From: Pyxidicoccus parkwaysis | GTDB taxonomy: Bacteria > Myxococcota > Myxococcia > Myxococcales > Myxococcaceae | Reading direction: 5' to 3' | Length of the DNA stretch: 64,000 bases | NCBI RefSeq assembly: GCF_017301735.1 | Contig: NZ_CP071090.1 | Coordinates: 11,143,001 to 11,207,000, forward strand | Shown here: positions 1 to 7,401 of the stretch, one piece after another | How the letters are laid out: the number at the start of each line of letters is the position of its first letter | How positions within the stretch are numbered: the stretch's first letter is position 1 | Notes under the pieces: generated by a model | The model's database searches: none | Seen by the model: only the letters and a program-made list of their open reading frames with translations | What the model was told of the DNA's origin: nothing | Translations under genes and position numbers: made by a program

Positions 1-2
1 TG

Positions 3-635
3 GATGCTCCAGGGGGACGGCCCGCCTTCGCCGCCAACGCGCGCCACCGCTACTGGGCCGTGGGGGGCGGCCTGTGGCGGGATGGGGCGTACGGCGCCGA
101 GCGCATCGGAGACGTGCTCGAAGGACAGACGCGCCTCTTCGTGGGGCCTCGCTTCGGGCTGGGCTTCCATCGAGCGGGCGGGCTGCGTGGGGCGTTCGTC
201 TTCGACGCGGGGCGCACGGGGTTGAAGGACGGGCTCGCGCTGCCGTGGCCTTCGGGACAACTCGTGGATGCGGAGTGCGTCTTCGACGGGCCGAATGCGT
301 GGCTGTTTCTCACGGAGGAGTCGGGCGGGCGCACGGTGCATCACTGCCTGGTGGTGGGCTCGGACGGGACGCTGCGCGCGGCGGCGGTGGCCGAGGCGGG
401 TGATGGCTCATGGCTGGGCGGCGGCGCACGAGGCCGGTGCGCTGCGGGGGACGCGCTGTTCTGCGCGACGGACGCGGGGCTGGTGCGCGTGGAGTTGCGA
501 CAGGGACGGCTGGAGGCGGTGCGCGACTTCCCGGACACCGAGCCCTTCGTGGACTCGGGCAGCCAGCTCTTCCTCGTGAAGCAGGGTCTGGCGGTGGTGG
601 GACGGCAGGACATCTCCGCGTTGCGGATGGCTTGA
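3..635 (+). CDS. C-terminal part of an unrecognised protein, cut by window edge
   Basis: The frame is open from base 3 to the stop at 633-635, so about 210 C-terminal residues are visible and the true start lies upstream. I do not recognise the family. The chain is rich in short strand-like segments separated by Asp/Gly turns (LVVGSDGTL, FCATDAGLVRVELRQGRLEA), which resembles beta-propeller blades; that is inference. No membrane segment is visible in this part. It ends 54 bp before the cysteine hydrolase on the same strand, so co-transcription is possible. Confidence 0.8.
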   Translation, partial: DAPGGRPAFAANARHRYWAVGGGLWRDGAYGAERIGDVLEGQTRLFVGPRFGLGFHRAGGLRGAFVFDAGRTGLKDGLALPWPSGQLVDAECVFDGPNAWLFLTEESGGRTVHHCLVVGSDGTLRAAAVAEAGDGSWLGGGARGRCAAGDALFCATDAGLVRVELRQGRLEAVRDFPDTEPFVDSGSQLFLVKQGLAVVGRQDISALRMA

Positions 636-689
636 CTGGATTTCAACGCGCGCGGGGCGGGGGCCTCGCGCGACACAGGGGGTAGGACG

Positions 690-1754
690 ATGAAGACGCA
701 AGTGAAGGAATTGCCGCTGCCGGGTTTCTATCGCGCGGCCAACGCGGGGGAGTACGGCTACGGGCCCAACGCAGGGAAGCTCCAGGAGGCGGCGGCCACG
801 TGGCGGGCGGCGAATGACATCTCCGTTGCATCCACGGACAAGTTCAACCTGCACCTGTTGCTCATCGACGTGCAGAAGGACTTCTGCTTCCCCGAGGGCT
901 CGCTCTACGTGGCGGGGCGCAGCGGGCGCGGCGCGGTGGACGACAGCCGTCGCATCGCCGAGTTCATCTACCGGAACCTCGGCGCGCTGACGAATGTGAC
1001 GGCGACACTGGATACCCACTTCGCGTACCAGATTTTCTTCCCGTCCTTCTGGGTGGACCAGGACGACAAGCCGCTCACGGCGTTCCGCGAGGTGACGCGC
1101 GAGCAGATTGAGCGCGGGCAGGCGCGGCCGAACCCCGCGATGGCGAAGTGGCTGTGCGGCGGCAACTACCCGTGGCTGCTCAAGCAGGTGAAGTACTACT
1201 GCGAGGAATTGGAGCGGGCGGGGAAGTACACGCTGTACCTGTGGCCGCCGCACTGCCTGCTGGGCAGCGACGGGCACGCGCTGGCGGGCGTGGTGCAGGA
1301 GGCGCGGCTGTTCCACTCGTTCGTGCGTGGCATGCAGTCGTGGGCGGAGGTGAAGGGCGGCAACCCGCTGACGGAGAACTACTCGGTGATGCGGCCGGAG
1401 GTGCTGACCCGGCACGACGGGCAGCCGCTGGCGCAGCGGAACACGCAGTTCCTCAAGACGCTGCTGACCGCGGACGCGGTGGTGATTGGCGGCCAGGCCG
1501 CGAGCCACTGCGTGAAGAGCTCCATCGATGACCTGCTGGGCGAGATTGTCGCGCAGGACGCGGCGCTGGCTCGGAAGGTGTACCTGCTCACGGACTGCAT
1601 GTCGGCGGTGACGGTGCCGGATGGGAAGGGCGGCTTCGCGGCGGACTTCACGCCGCAGGCGGATGCGGCATTGAAGCGCTTCGCGGACGCGGGCATGCAC
1701 CTGGTGAAGTCGACGGACCCGCTGGCGAGCTGGCCGGACCTGCGCATCGGCTGA
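690..1754 (+). CDS. Nicotinamidase/isochorismatase-like cysteine hydrolase
   Basis: A 354-residue protein with the layout of the nicotinamidase branch of the cysteine hydrolase superfamily. Visible are the catalytic Asp60 in LLIDVQKDF, a metal-binding type DTH at 108-110, a WPPHC motif at 185-189 followed by GSDGHAL, and the nucleophile Cys274 in GGQAASHCVKSS. It is longer than typical nicotinamidases (about 200 residues) because of a 50-residue N-terminal extension and an insert around 120-180. The likely reaction is amide hydrolysis of nicotinamide or a related substrate in the cytoplasm; the substrate is not shown by the sequence. The start is supported by AGGGGG at 677-682. A hairpin with a T-tract follows. 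Confidence 0.88.
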   Translation: MKTQVKELPLPGFYRAANAGEYGYGPNAGKLQEAAATWRAANDISVASTDKFNLHLLLIDVQKDFCFPEGSLYVAGRSGRGAVDDSRRIAEFIYRNLGALTNVTATLDTHFAYQIFFPSFWVDQDDKPLTAFREVTREQIERGQARPNPAMAKWLCGGNYPWLLKQVKYYCEELERAGKYTLYLWPPHCLLGSDGHALAGVVQEARLFHSFVRGMQSWAEVKGGNPLTENYSVMRPEVLTRHDGQPLAQRNTQFLKTLLTADAVVIGGQAASHCVKSSIDDLLGEIVAQDAALARKVYLLTDCMSAVTVPDGKGGFAADFTPQADAALKRFADAGMHLVKSTDPLASWPDLRIG

Positions 1755-1785
1755 GTGTGCCTGACCAAACCGGGGCGGAGGCAAC

Positions 1786-1822
1786 CAGCCCCTCGGGCTG
1801 CGGACTGCATCGACAGTTTTTT
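1786..1822 (+). terminator. Probable intrinsic terminator after the cysteine hydrolase gene
   Basis: A CAGCCC/GGGCTG stem with a 3-nt loop (1786-1800) is followed by a short ACTG/CAGT stem (1804-1817) running into a six-T tract at 1817-1822. It lies 32 bp after the stop at 1754. The T-tract is unusual for this GC-rich window and supports termination, making the vWA gene a separate unit. Confidence 0.6.
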
Positions 1823-1994
1823 GAGGCATTCCGTGCAGCGCGTGACGTGAGTCGAGTGAGTGCGGTGTCTGCGCTCTGATGGGGCGCTCCTGGGCCGCAC
1901 CTGAGGTTGGTCGGAAGTGAATGCGACACCTGTCTCTTCGCGGAGACGGGAACGGCGAAGCCATGCCCTGGGAAAGGGCGAAGGAGTGGGGGAC

Positions 1995-2792
1995 ATGAGC
2001 AGCAAGGCCAATGGTGGCGGCATCCAGAAGTTGTTCGACGACGCGCACGCGGAAGGCGTGCTGAGCCCGGCGGGGTTGCAGGCGCTGACGGTGGTGGATT
2101 TGGGAGCGCAGATACAGGCGGGGCTCGGCGTGTGCGTGGAGGACGTGCAGGCCAGCGAGGTGGTGCTGGTGACGGTGATGCCGGATGACTCGGGGAGCAT
2201 CTCAAACGCGGGGCACGAGAAGCTGGTGTGCGACGGGCACAACCTGGTGCTCGACGCGCTGCTGGCGAGCAAGCAGAGGGACGGGGTGCTGTTCCACACG
2301 CGGTACCTGAACGGGAATGTGCTGAATCCGTTCCGGCCGCTGGAGGACGTGGTGCGGATGCACTCGGGGAACTACAGCGCGGACCAGGGGACGCCGCTGT
2401 ACGACCAGGCGGTGGTGCTGCTGGGCACGGTGCTGGCGAAGTCGCAGGAGTTCAGTGGGAATGGCGTGCCGGTGCGGACGGTGACGCTGTTGATTACGGA
2501 CGGCGCGGACATGCACTCGCAGAAGGCGAGGGCGAAGGACGTGGCGGCGCTGGTGAAGGACCTTCAGCGTGCGGAGAACCACATCGTCGCGGCGATGGGG
2601 ATTGATGACGGGAGCACGGACTTCCGCCGCGTGTTCCGGGAGATGGGGATTGAGGACAAGTGGATTCTGACGCCGGGACAGAAGGCGCAGGAGATTCGCG
2701 CGGCGTTCCAGGTGTTCAGCCAGAGTGCGGTGAAGGTGAGCCAGGGGGCGGCGAGCTTCAGTCGGACTGCGCTGGGTGGGTTCGGGCGGTAG
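1995..2792 (+). CDS. von Willebrand factor A domain protein
   Basis: A 265-residue soluble protein whose core is a vWA fold with a full MIDAS: DxSxS at 64-68 (DDSGS), Thr133 in GTPLYDQ and Asp169 in LLITDGAD. vWA domains bind a divalent metal and mediate protein-protein contacts. An upstream in-frame ATG at 1917 exists, but ATG 1995 has AAGGAG at 1981-1986 with an 8-nt gap and is preferred. There is no signal peptide or membrane segment, so a cytoplasmic role is likely. No MoxR ATPase adjoins it. The nested inverted repeat beginning 33 bp downstream may act as its terminator. Confidence 0.88.
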   Translation: MSSKANGGGIQKLFDDAHAEGVLSPAGLQALTVVDLGAQIQAGLGVCVEDVQASEVVLVTVMPDDSGSISNAGHEKLVCDGHNLVLDALLASKQRDGVLFHTRYLNGNVLNPFRPLEDVVRMHSGNYSADQGTPLYDQAVVLLGTVLAKSQEFSGNGVPVRTVTLLITDGADMHSQKARAKDVAALVKDLQRAENHIVAAMGIDDGSTDFRRVFREMGIEDKWILTPGQKAQEIRAAFQVFSQSAVKVSQGAASFSRTALGGFGR

Positions 2793-2825
2793 GTTCTAGG
2801 CGACACCATGTTTGTGCTGTTGACC

Positions 2826-2865
2826 CATCGAGGCATAGTGTCTTTAAAGACCCGTCACCTCGATG
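2826..2865. repeat. Nested, exactly symmetric inverted repeat
   Basis: Outer arms CATCGAGG (2826-2833) and CCTCGATG (2858-2865) flank a perfect 12-bp palindrome GTCTTTAAAGAC (2840-2851). Both share the same centre (2845.5), with 6-nt unpaired spacers on each side. It sits 33 bp after the vWA stop, at the edge of the AT-rich island. It could be a terminator, an operator or a recombination site; there is no T-tract after it. Confidence 0.6.
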
Positions 2866-2924
2866 TGGCGCCTGAGTCGAGTGAGACTCCGCCAGATGTG
2901 ATTGTTGTGAGTGGTTGTAGTTGG

Positions 2925-3005
2925 ATGGTCGGAATGGAGTCTTGTTGTCATTGATGGCAATATGCAGGCAGAATGCATGAGGCATCCATGCTCCACTCCG
3001 ACCAT
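2925..3005. repeat. 15-bp inverted repeat upstream of the GIY-YIG-like gene
   Basis: ATGGTCGGAATGGAG at 2925-2939 and CTCCACTCCGACCAT at 2991-3005 are reverse complements with one mismatch, separated by 51 bp. The loop contains a further GCATG/CATGC pair. Transcribed from the left it would form a long stem ending about 50 bp before the start codon at 3056, so it may be an mRNA leader or a small structured RNA. Confidence 0.5.
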
Positions 3006-3055
3006 GTTCGATCACTTTTTACTGCGTCTAGGAGTGCAATGCCAAGGAGATGTTT

Positions 3056-3673
3056 ATGGTGTATGCATTTCGGACGCCAATGATTCATGAGGGGCATATA
3101 TTGAGCGCCCTGAAGTCTGGGGACCTCCCAGTTTATAATTCGCATGTGGCGCCTGCTATCCGACATACGATTCGTTGTATACACGGTATTGATAAGTTGA
3201 TGAGAAATACCGCGATCCAAGATCTGGAAGTGTATATTGGTCGCGCTAGCACGGTTGGTCGCACGATGAAGCGGTGGAAGGAGCATAGCGAGAATCGCGG
3301 ACATACTTGGGCCTCGGTTTTGTTCCAGGCATCTCGTGCGCACGCAAAGGTTCTTGAGAAAGCTGCTATTCGCACTATTCAGCGACTCAAGACGCAGAAG
3401 ACTTTGTGTATTGGTAATGCGAATATTGTTGGTGGCGCAAATGGGCCCGATACAGATGTTGAGCACGAGTTCGTGTACATGACATGGGGATGGAGGACGG
3501 AGTGGAGTGACTTTGAGGGTAAGCCCTCGATTGACGATCTCAGAGAGATCGCGCATGTGGTTGCTCTCGATATGAAGGGGGCGGTGACGGAGCAACAATT
3601 GAGAAATGGGTTAGAGGTTGCGAAGGCGCCCTTGTCTCAGTTCGAGAGGTTGGAATGGTATAATCCTGAGTAG
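3056..3673 (+). CDS. GIY-YIG-like nuclease, AT-rich
   Basis: A 205-residue soluble protein. The segment LEVYIGRAS followed by an Arg-rich helix with Arg73 (MKRWKEH), a strand VLFQ, a helix carrying Glu101 (VLEKAAIRTIQ) and Asn121 (IGNANIVGG) follows the order of the GIY-YIG endonuclease core: YIG strand, catalytic Arg, metal-binding Glu, late Asn. The first GIY strand is not clear, so the assignment is moderate. ATG 3056 is chosen over ATG 3050 because AAGGAG (3044-3049) abuts the latter but sits 6 nt before 3056. Codon use and composition differ from all neighbours, suggesting transfer. It could be a stand-alone homing-type or restriction-like nuclease. Confidence 0.6.
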   Translation: MVYAFRTPMIHEGHILSALKSGDLPVYNSHVAPAIRHTIRCIHGIDKLMRNTAIQDLEVYIGRASTVGRTMKRWKEHSENRGHTWASVLFQASRAHAKVLEKAAIRTIQRLKTQKTLCIGNANIVGGANGPDTDVEHEFVYMTWGWRTEWSDFEGKPSIDDLREIAHVVALDMKGAVTEQQLRNGLEVAKAPLSQFERLEWYNPE

Positions 3674-3802
3674 GTACGATTGGTGAGTGTTGTTTTTTTG
3701 GGGCTGATGACGGGTTGCCTTGGGTGTCTGTGTTTTGATTTAGATCCAGCGACGGGTTTGCTTCTTGGTTTGAAGTGGGGCGACCTTTCGTCTTGATTTG
3801 AA

Positions 3803-4348
3803 TCACTCAGGCCGGTAGACGTGCGCGACGGCGCCCGAGTCGAACCGCGTCGCACTGACCAGCCGCAGCTTCAACGGCTGCTCCCGCTCGGGGAACAGCC
3901 GGAGCCCGCTGCCCAGCGCCACCGGGTGGATGAGCAGCTGGTACTCGTCGACGAGCCCGTGCTTCACCAGGGACTGCGCGAAGCCCGCGCCTCCGTGTGC
4001 CAGCAAGTCCTTGCCCGGCTCCTGCTTCAGGCGCGTCACTTCCTCCACCAGGTCTCCGCTCGCTATCCTCGAGTCCGTCCAGGTCGCCTGCTTCAGCGTC
4101 TTCGAGAAGACCACCTTCGGAATCTGATTCATCGGCGCGGCGTACGGCGCGGTCGACTTGGGCCAGTGCGCCGCCATGTCTCCGTACGTCCGCCGGCCCA
4201 TCAGGTGCGCGCCCGCGTTCCAGAGCCCGTCCACAACCCACGCCGTGGCCTTGTCATCCCTCGCGTGGAATACCCACTCCACTTCACCCTTCGGTCCACC
4301 CACGAAGCCGTCGAGGGACATGTGCATCTTGAGGACCAGCTTCCTCAT
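3803..4348 (-). CDS. Dihydrofolate reductase family protein (RibD C-terminal domain)
   Basis: A 181-residue protein matching the small YyaP/YwjB-type members of the RibD C-terminal/DHFR superfamily: N-terminal MRKLVLKMHMSLDGFVGG, the GRRTYGDMAAHWP helix, and the GGAGFAQSLVKHGLVDEYQL segment followed by HPVALGSG near the C-terminus. These bind NADPH; the substrate is usually unknown. The start has AAGGAAGGA 8 nt upstream on the minus strand. It is convergent with the AT-rich island gene. Normal GC content marks the right end of the island. Confidence 0.9.
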   Translation of the reverse strand: MRKLVLKMHMSLDGFVGGPKGEVEWVFHARDDKATAWVVDGLWNAGAHLMGRRTYGDMAAHWPKSTAPYAAPMNQIPKVVFSKTLKQATWTDSRIASGDLVEEVTRLKQEPGKDLLAHGGAGFAQSLVKHGLVDEYQLLIHPVALGSGLRLFPEREQPLKLRLVSATRFDSGAVAHVYRPE

Positions 4349-4375
4349 GTCGCGTCCTTCCTTTCAGCCGCGGAG

Positions 4376-4397
4376 CGCCGGGCGGCATTGCCCGGCG
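4376..4397. repeat. GC-rich hairpin between two minus-strand genes
   Basis: CGCCGGGC (4376-4383) and GCCCGGCG (4390-4397) form a perfect 8-bp stem with a 6-nt loop. It lies just upstream of the RibD/DHFR-like gene start and downstream of the large lipoprotein gene, so it could aid termination of the latter or lie in the leader of the former. There is no T-tract. Confidence 0.4.
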
Positions 4398-4483
4398 TCA
4401 TCCCTGCTCTCGAACTGGCGACGAATGAGGTCTGGCGGAATCGACACTCCACATTCCGCGCCTGCAAGGGCCCGAAATGACAA

Positions 4484-4517
4484 CGGCCCGGAGAGCCAGT
4501 CTGCGCTCCCCGGGCCG
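4484..4517 (-). terminator. Probable intrinsic terminator of the 4534-7266 gene
   Basis: Reading the minus strand, CGGCCCGG (complement of 4510-4517) pairs with CCGGGCCG (complement of 4484-4491). Another five pairs extend inward (GGAGC with GCTCT, one G-U), and TTGTCATTT follows. It starts 16 nt after the stop codon, the usual place for a rho-independent terminator. Confidence 0.7.
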
Positions 4518-4533
4518 CCTGTCTTCGCTCGGC

Positions 4534-7266
4534 TCAGTGCACGCGGGCCGGCGGCAGGTTGGACGGCGCAATCCCGCCCGACTTGAGCTGCGTGGCCGAC
4601 GGGCACACCAGCGCCTTCAGGTCCTCCGCGCGGCGGCCCAGGTCGTCGAACACGCGCGTCGCGTGCGTCACCGGGTCCGTCACCGTCGTCCCCTTCAGGT
4701 ACGGCGACAGCGCAGCCGCCTTCCCCGCCACGCGCGGCGACACGTGGAGGAACTCCGTCTGCGTCTCACCCGCATGGCACCCGCTGCACGTGTTGATGGA
4801 GAACTTGTGCCGCGCCTCCGTGTTCACATTCGGCGCCCGCCAGAAGAAGTCCAGCGGCGTGCGCGCCATGGCGCCCAGGAACGGCGTCCCGTTCAGCTTG
4901 TCCGGCACCGTGTGCCGCTCCGCGAGGATGTCCGCCTCGTTCTGGTTGATGTAGCTCGCGAGCGTCGCCGTGTTCTCGTAGAAGCTCGCGGGCGTCAGCT
5001 TCACCGTCGCCGGCAGCAGGCCCTGCGACGTGAGGTTGAACTCGCGCATCTCCCAGGGCTCGGCCAACGTAATCTCGTTGGTGCGAATCTGGTTCAGCGC
5101 GCTGCCCGCCGTGCGGCCCGTCATCACCCCCGCCTTCGAGAACCGGTCCGTCAGCGCCTGGAGCTTCGCGTTGTAGCCCGCGCTGCCCACCTTCACCTTG
5201 CCCAATTCGTGCCAGTCATTGGCCCAGGCCTGGATGTCCGCGGTGCTGCCGCCCGGCAGCGCGTACTCCAGGATGATGGTGAACTCGAGCGGCGCTCCAT
5301 TCGCGTCCAGCACGCCGAAGATGAAGCGGCCCTCTCCCGCCTGGGTGCCCGGATGGCGCAGGTCCATGCGGTTGACGATGGCCAGCAGCCGGAACGGCGC
5401 CTTGCTGAAGTCCAGCGGCTTCGACGCGCCCCCGCTGCGCTGCTCCCACGGGCCCAGCACCTTCGTCTGCAGCTCCGGCCGCGCCGGCAGCTCCAGCCCG
5501 TTCACCACCTGCTTCGTCAGCCACGTCTTCAGCCACGCACGCACCATGGGCGACGGGTCCTGCCCGCCCGCCATCTCCTTCATCAGCGTGCCGAAGTTCC
5601 ACGCCCCCCCCGGCGCCGTGCGCACCGGGTCCTCCACCACCGACAGCGCCGTCACCATCAGCTCGCTCGGGCGGTCGATGGTGCACGTCGTCGCCTGGCA
5701 CGCGTAGTTGGACTCGCAGCCGTTGGCCACGTTGCCGTCGCAGTCGTACCAGCCCGGCTCGCACGTGTTGCCGCACTTCGCCGCCACGCACACGCCCTGC
5801 GCATACGCGTTGTCCTGGCACGTGGTGCCGCAGGCGCTGCAGTTGTTCTCGTCCGTCGTCAGGTTCACCTCGCAGCCGTTGGCGGGGTTGCCGTCACAGT
5901 CCGCCGTGCCCGTGGCGCAGCGCACCTCGTACGGGGGGCCTTCCGTGCAGGTGGACTCGTTGCCCAGCGCGTCGCGCGCGGCCACGAAGACGCGGTGGCT
6001 GTTGCCATTGGCGAACGGCATCGTCGCGCTGAAGCGGCCCTCCGCGTCCGCGAACACCGTCTTCGCCGGCGTCCCCGTGCAGGCGACGTCGATGAAGATG
6101 CCCACCTCGGAGCCAGGCTCGGCCGTGCCCGTCACCGTGAGCTGGCGGCCGGTGCTCGTGTACTGCCACTTCGTGTCGATGATGACCGGCCCCGGGGGCG
6201 GTGTGCTGTCGTTCTGGTACTCGAGGTTGTTGGAGCAGGCGGACGGCGGCTGCTCTTCACCGTAGGGGCCGCTCGTGCCCGTGCTCTTCAGCCGCGCGGA
6301 CATGGTCAGCTTCGCGTCCTTCGCCACCGTCGCCTGGTAGGAGAAGGCGCCCGTGGAGTCCGCCGTCACCACCGCGTCCGCCGTGCCCTGGCAGTTGGCG
6401 CGCTGGAAGAGCTCCACGGTGGCGCGCGCGGTGGCGCGTCCGTCGAAGATGGGCTGCAGGCTGAGCCCAGGCGAGCCCGGCCGCGTGCGCAGCAGCACCG
6501 GCGCCGTCTGGTTGTTGCCCGGCAGCTCCACCGTGGGGCTGCAGCTGGAGGCATTGCCGGCGTCGTCATACGCGCGCACCGAGTACGTGCCGCTCGGCGA
6601 GTCTCCGACGGGCATCTCGCAGGAGGAGCCGGTGTCCACCGGCATCGTCCCCAGGTCAGTGCCCGAGCAGCCCGGGCCGCTGTAGACGCGCACCGTGGCG
6701 CCGGGCTCCGCCTCGATGGTGAGCACCTGGTTGCCGCTCGGAGACCAGGTCACCACCGGCGTCTCCGGCGCGGTGCGGTCCACGAGGACGGTGCTGCCCA
6801 CGCGCTCGTTGTTGTCCTCGTTGCTCTCCTGCACGCTGAAGGACGGGTCCACCTCGGCGAGGAGGGTGTAGCGCCCCTCGCGCATGGACGGGGCGGTGAC
6901 GAAGGCCCACACGTCCGCGCACTCGCCGGCCAGCGGGCCGCCTCGGGGGCTCGTCGCGAGCAGGCGGTCCGTGGGGTCCACCGTGTTGTCGCTGGAGAGG
7001 TAGAAGGACACCTCCGTCATGGCGAAGCCGGTGCCCGCGTTGCAGACGCGCGCCTGCACCTTCTGCGAGCCCGCCCCCAGGGACGAGGGGCCTGTCAGGG
7101 AGGTGATGTGGAAGTCCGGCTTGCCGGAGCCCGTCCCCGGGTCCGAGGGGTCGGGCCAGTTGGTGGAGGGGTCGTCCCAGTCCGAATAGTCATCGGTGGG
7201 GGGCTCAATGACACAGCCTACGAGGCTCCCCGCGAGCGCGAGTGCCCACCAGCGCCTTGCTTGCAT
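4534..7266 (-). CDS. Large lipoprotein with Ig-like/CARDB modules, Cys-rich repeats and a haem motif
   Basis: A 910-residue exported lipoprotein with lipobox LVGC (Cys18). An Asp/Pro/Ser linker is followed by a CARDB-like domain (about 50-165), several Ig-like beta modules (165-470) and two Cys-rich units of the DCDGNxANGCE type around 465-535. The long C-terminal region contains a conserved-looking LLAIVNRMDLR stretch and one CSGCH haem-c motif at 827-831 near the end. The architecture is typical of myxobacterial surface proteins. One covalent haem suggests electron transfer or a redox enzyme, but no known enzyme family is recognised. It is followed by a clear terminator and appears monocistronic. 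Confidence 0.85.
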   Translation of the reverse strand: MQARRWWALALAGSLVGCVIEPPTDDYSDWDDPSTNWPDPSDPGTGSGKPDFHITSLTGPSSLGAGSQKVQARVCNAGTGFAMTEVSFYLSSDNTVDPTDRLLATSPRGGPLAGECADVWAFVTAPSMREGRYTLLAEVDPSFSVQESNEDNNERVGSTVLVDRTAPETPVVTWSPSGNQVLTIEAEPGATVRVYSGPGCSGTDLGTMPVDTGSSCEMPVGDSPSGTYSVRAYDDAGNASSCSPTVELPGNNQTAPVLLRTRPGSPGLSLQPIFDGRATARATVELFQRANCQGTADAVVTADSTGAFSYQATVAKDAKLTMSARLKSTGTSGPYGEEQPPSACSNNLEYQNDSTPPPGPVIIDTKWQYTSTGRQLTVTGTAEPGSEVGIFIDVACTGTPAKTVFADAEGRFSATMPFANGNSHRVFVAARDALGNESTCTEGPPYEVRCATGTADCDGNPANGCEVNLTTDENNCSACGTTCQDNAYAQGVCVAAKCGNTCEPGWYDCDGNVANGCESNYACQATTCTIDRPSELMVTALSVVEDPVRTAPGGAWNFGTLMKEMAGGQDPSPMVRAWLKTWLTKQVVNGLELPARPELQTKVLGPWEQRSGGASKPLDFSKAPFRLLAIVNRMDLRHPGTQAGEGRFIFGVLDANGAPLEFTIILEYALPGGSTADIQAWANDWHELGKVKVGSAGYNAKLQALTDRFSKAGVMTGRTAGSALNQIRTNEITLAEPWEMREFNLTSQGLLPATVKLTPASFYENTATLASYINQNEADILAERHTVPDKLNGTPFLGAMARTPLDFFWRAPNVNTEARHKFSINTCSGCHAGETQTEFLHVSPRVAGKAAALSPYLKGTTVTDPVTHATRVFDDLGRRAEDLKALVCPSATQLKSGGIAPSNLPPARVH

Positions 7267-7401
7267 GACTGTTGCCTTGGGGAGCCAGGGGTGGTCCGGC
7301 CTTGGGGATGATGCGGTGGCTCCGCCGAGTCCCTGGACGGGCGGTGGTGCGGTTTATTCACGGAATTGAAATGGCCCTGGCCGGGGTAGGTTTCGCGGTG
7401 C

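Larger units (their letters stand above)
2793..3802. other. AT-rich island, probably horizontally acquired
   Basis: Base composition drops sharply from about 70 percent GC to roughly half GC between the vWA stop and the RibD/DHFR-like gene. It holds one gene (3056-3673), a nested palindrome at its left edge (2826-2865), a long inverted repeat (2925-3005) and a T-rich stretch with a seven-T run near 3693-3699. Codon use in the gene favours A/T-ending codons unlike every neighbour. No integrase, transposase or flanking duplication was found. Confidence 0.7.

Noticed and set aside
2793..3055. Group I intron or retron associated with the GIY-YIG-like gene
   Set aside because: No interrupted gene and no reverse transcriptase; the inverted repeat alone does not match a group I core that I can identify by eye.
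4477..7311. Long plus-strand open frame opposite the large lipoprotein gene
   Set aside because: Same antisense effect; Arg/His/Val-rich, no domain, and it runs across the clear terminator of the real gene.
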